Assembly: GCA_030654205.1 (NCBI GenBank)
Contig: JAURXW010000266.1
Coordinates: 1 to 7,405 of the forward strand
DNA length: 7,405 nt
DNA from: Bacteriovorax sp.
GTDB taxonomy: Bacteria > Bdellovibrionota > Bacteriovoracia > Bacteriovoracales > Bacteriovoracaceae
Direction: 5' to 3'
In this document: positions 1 to 5,490 of the stretch, piece by piece
How positions within the stretch are numbered: the stretch's first letter is position 1
How the letters are laid out: each line of letters opens with the position of its first letter
Program-made: the position numbers and the translations under genes
Notes under the pieces: generated by a model
Databases searched by the model: none
What the model was told of the DNA's origin: nothing
Seen by the model: only the letters and a program-made list of their open reading frames with translations

Positions 1-268
1 CAGTTTTATTATATGAACATTTACCAGAAACTATATTAACTTTCATTGAAGAGAGTTCGGTTTCAAGCAAAGAAAAATTAGCTTCACCCGAAGCTTGAGT
101 TTTTAAGTCACCCGTCCATTGTCGGACTGTTCTCCTTAAAAGTTCCCTTCGCTCTAATAATTTTCAAGATCCTAAATCTTTTACGTCATTGACATTTTGG
201 TCGGATAAAGCTATTTTAGTTTTAGGAATGGGGCAAATCTGACCGTCTCCTCCACATGAAAAATACAT
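1..268 (-). pseudogene. Remnant of a lipoprotein-like gene, interrupted by an in-frame TGA and cut by the window edge
   Basis: No intact gene covers bases 1-326. On the minus strand one frame reads from an ATG at 268-266 down to base 1 with a single stop, TGA, at 166-164. The first part begins MYFSCGGDGQICPIP, where FSC-GG resembles a lipoprotein cleavage site followed by a Gly-rich spacer. After the TGA the same frame stays open for 54 codons (KLLERRELLRRTVRQWTG and onward, with a later Cys) to the window edge. About 88 sense codons with one stop is unlikely by chance in DNA this AT-rich. Directly upstream of the ATG is an in-frame TAG (271-269), and neither a Shine-Dalgarno nor a full signal peptide is present, so the 5' end also looks eroded. 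I do not recognise the family. Alternatives are a sequencing error, recoding of the TGA, or chance; decay is the simplest reading. Confidence 0.5.
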
Positions 269-326
269 CTAAAAAATCACAGTACCAGCCTGGTGAACTT
301 TGCTAATATTAAAGTAAATAATTATA

Positions 327-1574
327 ATGTCCGACAAAGAATTCATGGTCATTCAAGTCAAATATTTTTTCCTTTTCTTAATGCTTTTTCTTTTTACATC
401 TAATATTTTTGGAGAAGAAAACCCGAATCTTGAAAAAGTTGTGAATGAAATTATTCAAATTACAAAGCAAGTTAGTAATACAGGAACACCTTTAATAAAA
501 TCATGTGGTGAATTCAAAGAGACTGCACAGACAGATTTTTCAGAATGCTCAGAAGCAATTGAATTAAACAAATCTATTCAGCTTAATTTCAAGAGAGATC
601 GAAATAAAAATCAAGGCAAACTATTTGATCTTCTTGAGACTTGTTTTCAAAAAAAATTTGATAAATGTTATCCAAACTTAAACGAGACTATTGGTTTGAA
701 TAAGCTTAAGTCACTTTTTGATGACTGGAAAAAAGATTCACGTTTTCGTTATGCTACTGGTTTTGGAATGTGTGCTTACCGAGCTGAAGCGTTGTCTTAT
801 CATTTGGCGGAGATGGGCTATAAAACTAAAACAATAAAAATTAAAAATTCACCAACTTTAATTGCGATGGATAGAGATATTAATGGCAAACTAAATGGTA
901 CCTACGATGAATATCGAGGGAACCATGTGCTTGTCCAAATTATGGTGAATAGAGATGGTGAAGATTTTCCATACCTATTAGATCCACAATATATGGATGA
1001 AGCTAAACCACTAGAAGAATATTTTATTGAAACAACTGGTCAGGTTTGTAAAAAAATAAAAGAAGACTCACAAAAATCTCCCATAGACCTGACAAATTGT
1101 TATTATAGCGAAGACTCACAAAATTCTACAGCTGACCCCGCTTCTATGCATCTGTTATTTAACAAATTTAAAACTAAGTTAGATGAGGAAATGCTCACCT
1201 GTGGATGGTCTGATAAAGATATAAAATTGGGCCATTCAATTGCTCCCAAATGGAGTCAGATAGATAAGAAGGATACAAAGATTATTAGTGGAAACTCAGC
1301 GACACCTGAGTTTTTCAAAGGGAAAGATGTTTCATTGACGACAAGCCGTGAGCTTATCTTATTTACATATGAAAATTACGCTGACGAATTGAACAAAAAA
1401 CTTGATTTTGCCAATAAGCAAATTGAGATATCGTCTCAATTTCCCTTATTAACACCTCAAGATTTTCAGGAGGAGATGAAAAACGAAAAAGCAAATGCCA
1501 TTTACAGTCTAAACCAATTAAAAAGTAAAATTAAAATTATAAAAGATAATTTAAAAAAATCAGCACAAGATTAA
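327..1574 (+). CDS. Secreted protein with a protein-glutamine glutaminase-like (Cys-His-Asp) domain
   Basis: The 415-residue product has a signal peptide: a basic stretch then a Phe/Leu-rich core (FFLFLMLFLFTSNIFG, residues 14-29). The core domain spans roughly residues 140-225. It carries GMCAYRAEAL with Cys149 at a helix start, then NHVLVQI with His200, then YLLDPQY with Asp219. That C..RA / H / DP order, with about 20 residues from His to Asp, is the layout of protein-glutamine glutaminases (secreted enzymes that deamidate protein glutamines, papain/transglutaminase-like fold). The flanks (30-139 and 226-415) are unrecognised. They hold several further cysteines, fitting disulfides outside the cytoplasm, and a Lys/Glu-rich probable coiled C-terminus. 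The first ATG is at 327. The ATG at 345 gives a tidier signal peptide (MVIQVKYFF...). Neither has a clear Shine-Dalgarno. The gene stands alone between two decayed minus-strand genes. The catalytic assignment is by motif only; the substrate is unknown. Confidence 0.8.
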   Translation: MSDKEFMVIQVKYFFLFLMLFLFTSNIFGEENPNLEKVVNEIIQITKQVSNTGTPLIKSCGEFKETAQTDFSECSEAIELNKSIQLNFKRDRNKNQGKLFDLLETCFQKKFDKCYPNLNETIGLNKLKSLFDDWKKDSRFRYATGFGMCAYRAEALSYHLAEMGYKTKTIKIKNSPTLIAMDRDINGKLNGTYDEYRGNHVLVQIMVNRDGEDFPYLLDPQYMDEAKPLEEYFIETTGQVCKKIKEDSQKSPIDLTNCYYSEDSQNSTADPASMHLLFNKFKTKLDEEMLTCGWSDKDIKLGHSIAPKWSQIDKKDTKIISGNSATPEFFKGKDVSLTTSRELILFTYENYADELNKKLDFANKQIEISSQFPLLTPQDFQEEMKNEKANAIYSLNQLKSKIKIIKDNLKKSAQD

Positions 1575-1608
1575 AAAAAATAACATGAAATAATGTTTTA
1601 AATCTTTT
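1567..1608 (+). terminator. Possible A/T-rich terminator of the glutaminase-like gene
   Basis: Two nested inverted repeats start in the last codons of the 327-1574 gene: AAGATT (1567-1572) with AATCTT (1601-1606), and inside it AACAT (1582-1586) with ATGTT (1593-1597) around the loop GAAATA. A T-run follows. The stem is GC-poor and has an unequal internal loop, so it is a weak candidate. Confidence 0.3.
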
Positions 1609-1682
1609 GCCAGCAGGTCTGACCAGAAATAATTTTCCAATTTTTCCCAGTTTTTTTCAACGCGCATATAATTATAAAGGCT

Positions 1683-1981
1683 CTACTCTAATATCTTTCT
1701 TTCTTCTATATCTACTTTGAAAATTTTTCCTATGTTATCAGCTATTGAGGCCGATATTTGTACTGCCGTTCCTTCTCTGCCGGCTGAACCACCAAAAAGA
1801 TGAGTGGTAATTGTTCCAAGAAGAGTCATGGGAGCCATTCTTAAAGGGACAATATTTTTAGGGTTGTGTATTTCTTCTAAGATAAGGTTGTTACCTTTAG
1901 ATGCTTCTTTTCCATATAGATGAAAATTCCATTGCCTATAATATATAAACTAGAACAAATTATTGTTATAAGTAAATTCAA
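1683..1981 (-). pseudogene. Fragment of a ClC-family (EriC-like) voltage-gated chloride channel, frameshifted and truncated at both ends
   Basis: The minus strand from 1916 to 1686 reads YGKEASKGNNLILEEIHNPK, then VPLRMAPMTLLGTITTHLFG, then GSAGREGTAVQISASIADNI, ending KILE before a TAG at 1685-1683. GKEA..GNNLI..EIH and especially GGSAGREG.AVQ are ClC signatures; the second is the selectivity-filter/gating-glutamate loop. In intact ClC proteins the chain continues for several more helices, all missing here. Upstream, the matching hydrophobic helix (LLITIICSSLYIIGNGIFIY) lies in a different frame, so a frameshift sits near 1914-1922. No start codon is found. The frame after the TAG stays open for 40 codons (1682-1563) with non-ClC sequence, so the breakpoint may be a recombination junction. 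Apart from this fragment and the flanking terminators, I see nothing else in 1575-2106. Confidence 0.8.
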
Positions 1982-2022
1982 TTTAAAAATTGATAAAATC
2001 TTAGTCTTTGTGATGTGGTAAA

Positions 2023-2046
2023 ACCGACCAAATTAATTTGGCCGGT
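2023..2046 (-). terminator. Rho-independent terminator of the csoR-hupE operon
   Basis: ACCGACCAAATT (2023-2034) is followed directly by AATTTGGCCGGT (2035-2046). As minus-strand RNA the only imperfect pair becomes a G-U wobble, so the stem is effectively continuous apart from the turn. It is followed by UUUUA. It lies about 60 nt past the stop of the 2107-2454 gene. The wobble favours the minus strand, since the plus strand has an A/C mismatch there. Confidence 0.6.
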
Positions 2047-2106
2047 CAAAAGATTATTTCTTTTTAGACATAAAATATAAAACGGATGTTTTTAATAATT
2101 GTCATA

Positions 2107-2454
2107 CTAGTTTCCTGAATTATTGGCCCCATTTAGCCAACCATCAAGAGTAATAAAAACATAAAGCCTTTGTCTTGCAATTTCTGTTTGGCTTTTATCA
2201 AAGAAAATTGCAACCCATTCAGGTCCTTTCTTGAATTGTCTTTTTTCAATTTTTTCAAGTGGGACTTGCTTCCAAGCTTCTCGCACTTCTTTGGCTTTTA
2301 CTAGAGTATCAAGTGCCGTCGGAAGTATTCCTTTTACTTCTACTTCAGTACATTCATTGGCGCATTTCAGAATTTGCTTTGGGTGATAGTGATTTCCAGA
2401 AGCAAATGAGACTTGCGAAAAAATTAGAGTAGCTAATACAATAAGTGATTTCAT
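2107..2454 (-). CDS. Small secreted DUF6488-like protein, last gene of the metal operon
   Basis: A 115-residue protein with a signal peptide (MKSLIVLATLIFSQVSFA, probable cleavage after residue 18). The mature start is metal-ligand-like: H22-Y-H24 followed by Cys31 and Cys35. The rest fits my recollection of the DUF6488 family: an AWK motif at 60-62, a charged stretch, GPEWVAIFF (77-85), and the terminal strand LYVFITLDG (97-105) followed by GANNSGN where family members usually have AANFTG. Function is unknown, and the family name is recalled rather than searched. Translation should be efficient: AAGGAG lies a few bases before the ATG, and the upstream hupE-like gene stops only 18 nt earlier, so the two are surely co-transcribed. 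Inferred role: a periplasmic accessory (metal binding or delivery) for the HupE-like membrane protein. Confidence 0.85.
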   Translation of the reverse strand: MKSLIVLATLIFSQVSFASGNHYHPKQILKCANECTEVEVKGILPTALDTLVKAKEVREAWKQVPLEKIEKRQFKKGPEWVAIFFDKSQTEIARQRLYVFITLDGWLNGANNSGN

Positions 2455-2472
2455 TTTATTCTCCTTTTAGAA

Positions 2473-3225
2473 TTAATGAGTGTTTACTTCTTCTGCTTTC
2501 ATGTCTGCGTGAATATGAGTATGGTCATCTTGATTTAGTGGAAAATCTTCTGGGAAAGAGTGCCAGTATCCATGAAATTGCATATTAAAGAGAAAGATTC
2601 CTCCAGCAATTAAAGCCACGTTCGCTGCTTTTGCAAATTTCTCAAAAGAGTTAGTAGTTCTCCAGCCTTTAAGTAAAATGAGCATAATTGTCAGTGCAAT
2701 GATCTGGCCTAATTCTACGCCTACGTTAAATGAGAGGATTCTAAATAGCATTGATTGTACATCGTCACCTAAAGGTAATTGTTGCAAGCGAGTTGATAGA
2801 CCAAAGCCGTGAATTAACCCAAATGCGAAAACCATTTTAAGTAAGCTGGGTGGTTCCCAAGAGAAGTATTTTTTGAAACCATCAATATTTTCAAATCCTT
2901 TATACATAACACTCAAAGCAATGACGGCATCAATAAGAAAATAATTCGCAGTAATTTTAAAAAAGGTAGCGAATATAAGTGTGATGCAGTGGCCGAGAGT
3001 AAATACACTGATAAAACGAACGATATCTTTAAATGAGGTTAAAAAGAAAATAACCCCAAAAATAAATAGTAAATGGTCATAGCCCGTTAACATATGAGTA
3101 GCACCAAGCCAGACATATTTTAAGTAACCACCTGATAGCATAGCTTGTTTGTCTGCTTCTGAAATTCCGTGGGCCCATGAGTTTGAGCTTAAAAGGAAAA
3201 TCAAAGTAGATAATAAGAATTTCAT
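2473..3225 (-). CDS. HupE/UreJ-family membrane protein, probable metal permease
   Basis: A 250-residue integral membrane protein. A signal peptide ends at SSNSWA-HG, leaving His19 near the mature N-terminus, as usual for the HupE/UreJ_2 group. Family motifs occur in order: GATHMLTGYDHLLFI (41-55), LGHCITL (77-83), GLIHGFGLS (136-144) and NVGVELGQ (167-174), separated by hydrophobic helices. A last helix (about 201-216) leads to HGYWH (218-222) and a His-rich tail with H235, H237, H239 and H250. Known HupE proteins move Ni2+ or Co2+; this subgroup is mostly uncharacterised, so the metal is not settled. The start has a good ribosome site (GGAGAAG). It follows the His-rich gene by 46 bp and precedes the DUF6488-like gene by 18 bp. 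Residence in a CsoR operon beside a ferroportin supports a metal role. Confidence 0.9.
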   Translation of the reverse strand: MKFLLSTLIFLLSSNSWAHGISEADKQAMLSGGYLKYVWLGATHMLTGYDHLLFIFGVIFFLTSFKDIVRFISVFTLGHCITLIFATFFKITANYFLIDAVIALSVMYKGFENIDGFKKYFSWEPPSLLKMVFAFGLIHGFGLSTRLQQLPLGDDVQSMLFRILSFNVGVELGQIIALTIMLILLKGWRTTNSFEKFAKAANVALIAGGIFLFNMQFHGYWHSFPEDFPLNQDDHTHIHADMKAEEVNTH

Positions 3226-3271
3226 TATCTCTTCTCCATTAAAAAATTAATTTTAGATATTTTTGAATAAT

Positions 3272-3700
3272 CTAAGTACGAATAGGAGGTTTGAGAACTT
3301 CTAATATGTATGAATCGTAAGATCTTATACTGTAGTCAAAATATAGTTCGGCACGTTTTTCTAAAGGATGAAATAAAATGTAAGTAATATCATGGATGAC
3401 AATTTCAGAAGATGAAAGAAAATTTAGATGTTTGTGTGAATGCTCTTCTTCGTTTTCACTATGGCGATGCTTATGAACATGATCTACGTGTTCATCACTT
3501 GTATTTTCATGAGTATCATTTGAATCATGATGGTCGTTTAGATGAGAAGAAAAAAGAAATCCATGATATTTAGAATTTAATAATTCATGAGTCGAGAAGT
3601 TATTAGACTTAAAGTGCGAATGAGCAAGAAAAGACGTTATAATTAACGATACGATTAAATAATTAACAAATGAATTTAGTTTTTTTAATTTATTCAACAT
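3272..3700 (-). CDS. Histidine-rich secreted protein, probable metal binder
   Basis: A 142-residue protein of no family I recognise. Residues 1-26 form a signal peptide or N-terminal anchor (basic MLNKLKKLN, then a hydrophobic core ending SFLAHSH). Residues 53-91 are a low-complexity linker with 12 histidines in 39 residues mixed with Asp, Glu, Asn and Ser (for example HVDHVHKHRH), a classic Zn/Ni/Co/Cu buffering composition. The C-terminal 50 residues are ordered-looking and end LEVLKPPIRT. Short secreted proteins with such a PP-containing tail often sit in metal-efflux operons (recalled pattern, not searched). Its ATG overlaps the csoR stop codon (TAATG), so translation is coupled to the repressor and it shares the regulated transcript. 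Inferred role: chelating periplasmic metal or handing it to the HupE-like protein. There is no Cys in the mature part, which argues against a purely thiol-based Cu(I) site. Confidence 0.85.
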   Translation of the reverse strand: MLNKLKKLNSFVNYLIVSLIITSFLAHSHFKSNNFSTHELLNSKYHGFLFSSHLNDHHDSNDTHENTSDEHVDHVHKHRHSENEEEHSHKHLNFLSSSEIVIHDITYILFHPLEKRAELYFDYSIRSYDSYILEVLKPPIRT

Positions 3701-3972
3701 TATAAATATTTAGTTATTTCCTTAAATTCCTTCAAATCTTTTTCTTTAGACTTTTTAGAATAATTATCTTCTAAACAATGCTCAATATGATCATGGATGA
3801 CATTTTTTTTAGCTTGAGTGATTGCTTTTTCGACAGCAAAAAGTTGTTGGGAAATTTTAAGGCAACCTTCTTCTTCTTGAATCATCTGAATGACTTTGGC
3901 CAAATGCCCATGGGCTTTTTTTAAACGCAAAAGGACATCTTTGTGAGATTGGTGTTGTTTTAATTCAGTCAT
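3700..3972 (-). CDS. csoR: CsoR/RcnR/FrmR-family metal-sensing transcriptional repressor
   Basis: A 90-residue all-helical DUF156 repressor of usual length. It shows the family pattern HKDVLLRLKKAHGHLAKVIQM (10-30), then EEEGC (Cys37), then DHIEHCL. By alignment to known members, the ligands are Cys37, His62 and Cys66, the Cys-His-Cys set of Cu(I)-sensing CsoR and of the Ni sensor InrS. RcnR has His where Cys66 lies. His7/10 and His21/23 near the N-terminus could add ligands, as in Ni/Co sensors, so the metal stays open. The ATG at 3972 is chosen because the domain starts there. An in-frame ATG at 4062 would add 30 unrelated residues across the promoter and into the ferroportin gene. It is first in a four-gene operon, overlaps the next gene by one base, and is probably autoregulated through the operator upstream. 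Confidence 0.92.
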   Translation of the reverse strand: MTELKQHQSHKDVLLRLKKAHGHLAKVIQMIQEEEGCLKISQQLFAVEKAITQAKKNVIHDHIEHCLEDNYSKKSKEKDLKEFKEITKYL

Positions 3973-3983
3973 TCTATTATTAT
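3955..3983 (+). promoter_or_regulatory. Predicted sigma70-type promoter of the ferroportin gene
   Basis: TTGTTT (3955-3960), a 17-bp spacer and TATTAT (3978-3983, one mismatch to TATAAT). The transcript would start near 3990 inside the operator, leaving a leader of only about a dozen bases that still includes the GGAGG ribosome site (3992-3996), 5 nt before the ATG. The -35 is mediocre. Confidence 0.5.
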
Positions 3984-4008
3984 CCCTAGGGGGAGGATAG
4001 GATGTCAA
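3979..4008 (-). promoter_or_regulatory. Predicted sigma70-type promoter of the csoR operon
   Basis: On the minus strand: a perfect TTGACA (4008-4003), an 18-bp spacer and GATAAT (3984-3979, one mismatch). The spacer contains the G/C-tract operator, so a bound CsoR would block RNA polymerase directly. The -10 ends 6 bases before the csoR ATG, so the transcript is predicted to be leaderless or nearly so. Confidence 0.65.
3981..3999. promoter_or_regulatory. Candidate CsoR-family operator shared by both divergent promoters
   Basis: TATCC (3981-3985) and GGATA (3995-3999) are inverted arms around a tract with five consecutive G (3989-3993). Inside it is the 8-bp palindrome CCCTAGGG (3984-3991). 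An A/T-flanked G/C tract with inverted symmetry is the known operator style of CsoR, RcnR and FrmR repressors, and it lies directly beside a gene for such a repressor. It also covers the ferroportin ribosome site. Confidence 0.65.
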
Positions 4009-5282
4009 TACAGTCAAACATTTTATTAAGTAGATTTTTAACCAGATTTGGAGATCAGGCATGGGATTTTGTCGTTCCGCTTACCCTAATTCAGATATTT
4101 CCCGGAAAAATTCAATTAATAGCAATTCTATATTTATTTTCTAAACTTGCTCAGATTATTATTGGGCCTTGGGTTTCAAAGAAAATTGACAGTCAAAAAC
4201 GCTTGGCTATTTATAAGCTCGGGATTGGAACTCAAACAGTTGCACTCATTTTAATGTGGCTGTTAATTTCGCTGCTCTTTAAGAATTCGGAAGGAAGTAA
4301 TCAGTTCTCGACAATAGAATACGTAATGATCTTTATTCCATTGGCTATTTTTGGTGCCATTTCTAATTTGGGATCATCTTTAATGGATATTTCTGTTGGT
4401 TTTGATTTGGCAGTAGATGTACTTCCAGAAGATGAACTTACTATTTTTAATAGTAAGTTAAAAAGATTAGATCTTTTAACAGAGGTTTCGGCTCCAGCTT
4501 TTGCTGGTCTTGCTATGACTCTTTTTCATGAGAAATCGGGACTGTTTGGTTTTTCGTTAGTTGCCTTAATAAACATTTTGACCTTTATTCCTGAGTATTA
4601 TCTTCTAAGTTCAATTCAAGCTTTAAGAGACTACAAAGAAAAAATTGTGAGCTTACCGATTTCTAAAAATTTCCTCACCGAATTTTTTGATTCCCTTAAA
4701 AAATTAAAAGGGAAGTCTTACGCAGTTGTTATTGTTTCTTATGCCTTTCTTTGGTTTTCTGTACTCAGTCCACATGGTGTTCTTCTTACTAGTTATTTAA
4801 AAGATGGAGCCAAAGCTTCTGAATTTACGATTGGACTTTTTAGAGGTGCAGGAGCACTCTTTGGTTTAATACCGACATTTCTTTTTGCCTTTGCTAAAGA
4901 AAAACTGGGACTCCTTAAAGCAAGTAGATCTTTCATCTTATTTCAGTTTATTTGCGTTCTGCTTTCGGCCATTTGTTTTTATAACCTAGAAAATATCTAT
5001 CCATTTTTAATTTTGATACTTCTTTCAAGAATTGGTCTCTATGGCTTTAGCATTGGAGAAACAGAGCTTCGCCAGATACTAATTCCAAAAGATAAAAGAG
5101 GGGAAGTAAATGGAATTGCAAATTCAATTACGGGAATGGCCACTGTCGGGCTATTTTTTATGGGATCCATTTTAGGTGATACTGCCCATTTTGGTGCGAT
5201 GATTATTATTTCTATTGTTGCAGTCTTAGCTTCACTTCTTCTTTTTATGAAATTGAACATAATTGAAGAAAATTCCAAATAG
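4002..5282 (+). CDS. Ferroportin-type divalent metal exporter (SLC40 family, BbFPN-like)
   Basis: A 426-residue, about 12-helix major-facilitator protein matching the ferroportin/IREG1 family, close to the structurally characterised BbFPN of Bdellovibrio. Conserved blocks include SRFLTRFGDQAWDFVVPL (10-27), NLGSSLMDISVGFDLA (122-137), RLDLLTEVSAPAFAG (155-169), LSPHGVLL (255-262), IGLFRGAGALFGL and SRIGLYGFSIGETELRQ. From recalled BbFPN structures, the metal-site residues D24, N196, S199, F200 and H261 correspond to Asp18, Asn191, Thr194 (a conservative Ser-to-Thr change), Phe195 and His258 here. The expected activity is export of Fe2+ and possibly Co, Ni or Mn across the inner membrane. Transcription diverges from csoR with 29 bp between start codons. 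GGAGG lies 5 nt before the ATG. It is probably repressed by CsoR through the shared operator, which is unusual for an iron exporter and suggests Ni, Co or Cu may be relevant. Confidence 0.93.
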   Translation: MSIQSNILLSRFLTRFGDQAWDFVVPLTLIQIFPGKIQLIAILYLFSKLAQIIIGPWVSKKIDSQKRLAIYKLGIGTQTVALILMWLLISLLFKNSEGSNQFSTIEYVMIFIPLAIFGAISNLGSSLMDISVGFDLAVDVLPEDELTIFNSKLKRLDLLTEVSAPAFAGLAMTLFHEKSGLFGFSLVALINILTFIPEYYLLSSIQALRDYKEKIVSLPISKNFLTEFFDSLKKLKGKSYAVVIVSYAFLWFSVLSPHGVLLTSYLKDGAKASEFTIGLFRGAGALFGLIPTFLFAFAKEKLGLLKASRSFILFQFICVLLSAICFYNLENIYPFLILILLSRIGLYGFSIGETELRQILIPKDKRGEVNGIANSITGMATVGLFFMGSILGDTAHFGAMIIISIVAVLASLLLFMKLNIIEENSK

Positions 5283-5322
5283 ATAATTCACGCCATGAGA
5301 AGCCAGCCAGGTAAGGCCATTT

Positions 5323-5360
5323 GATGAAATACAATGAAATCGAATGAAGAATAATGAAAA
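5323..5360. repeat. Short degenerate tandem repeat, 10-bp period, four units
   Basis: Four consecutive 10-bp blocks share the core RATGAAAW: TTGATGAAAT, ACAATGAAAT, CGAATGAAGA and ATAATGAAAA. They lie between the 3' ends of the convergent ferroportin and dsbA-like genes. The period is close to one helical turn. Purpose unknown; I see no gene in 5283-5490. Confidence 0.45.
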
Positions 5361-5453
5361 TATAAAAGGCACGAAAGGCAGAGTTTCACTCGTAAATTGA
5401 TTCATAAGATACAACAAAAATGCATTTCTATTTTAAGATTACAATCAGAATGA

Positions 5454-5485
5454 AACTAGCTCAGTTCTTAAAAACTGAGCTAGTT
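5454..5485 (-). terminator. Strong hairpin between the convergent ferroportin and dsbA-like genes
   Basis: AACTAGCTCAGTT (5454-5466) and AACTGAGCTAGTT (5473-5485) form a perfect 13-bp stem with a 6-base loop. It begins 5 bases past the dsbA-like stop codon, so it most likely terminates that operon (minus-strand RNA continues UUUCAUU). It can also stop the ferroportin transcript arriving from the other side, making it probably bidirectional. The U-tracts are short on both strands. Confidence 0.7.
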
Positions 5486-5490
5486 GAAAT

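Noticed and set aside
164..166. Selenocysteine or programmed readthrough at the in-frame TGA
   Set aside because: No selenoprotein family resemblance and no recognisable downstream stem-loop; a missing 5' signal region favours decay.
2047..2106. Very short minus-strand frames after the DUF6488-like stop (MTIIKNIRFIFYV and an alternate ending FMSKKK)
   Set aside because: Only 13-15 codons, with no ribosome site; more likely the 3' leader to the terminator.
3973..4062. N-terminal extension of the csoR reading frame by 30 residues from an ATG at 4062
   Set aside because: It would cross the promoter and operator and overlap the ferroportin start, the extra residues match nothing in the CsoR family, and the family domain begins right at the 3972 ATG.
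5039..5278. Minus-strand open frame inside the 3' end of the ferroportin gene
   Set aside because: It is antisense to strongly conserved ferroportin codons, and its product has no recognisable features.
5232..5417. Minus-strand open frame of 61 codons across the ferroportin end and the 10-bp repeat
   Set aside because: Part is antisense to ferroportin and part is translated repeat; no ribosome site or family resemblance.
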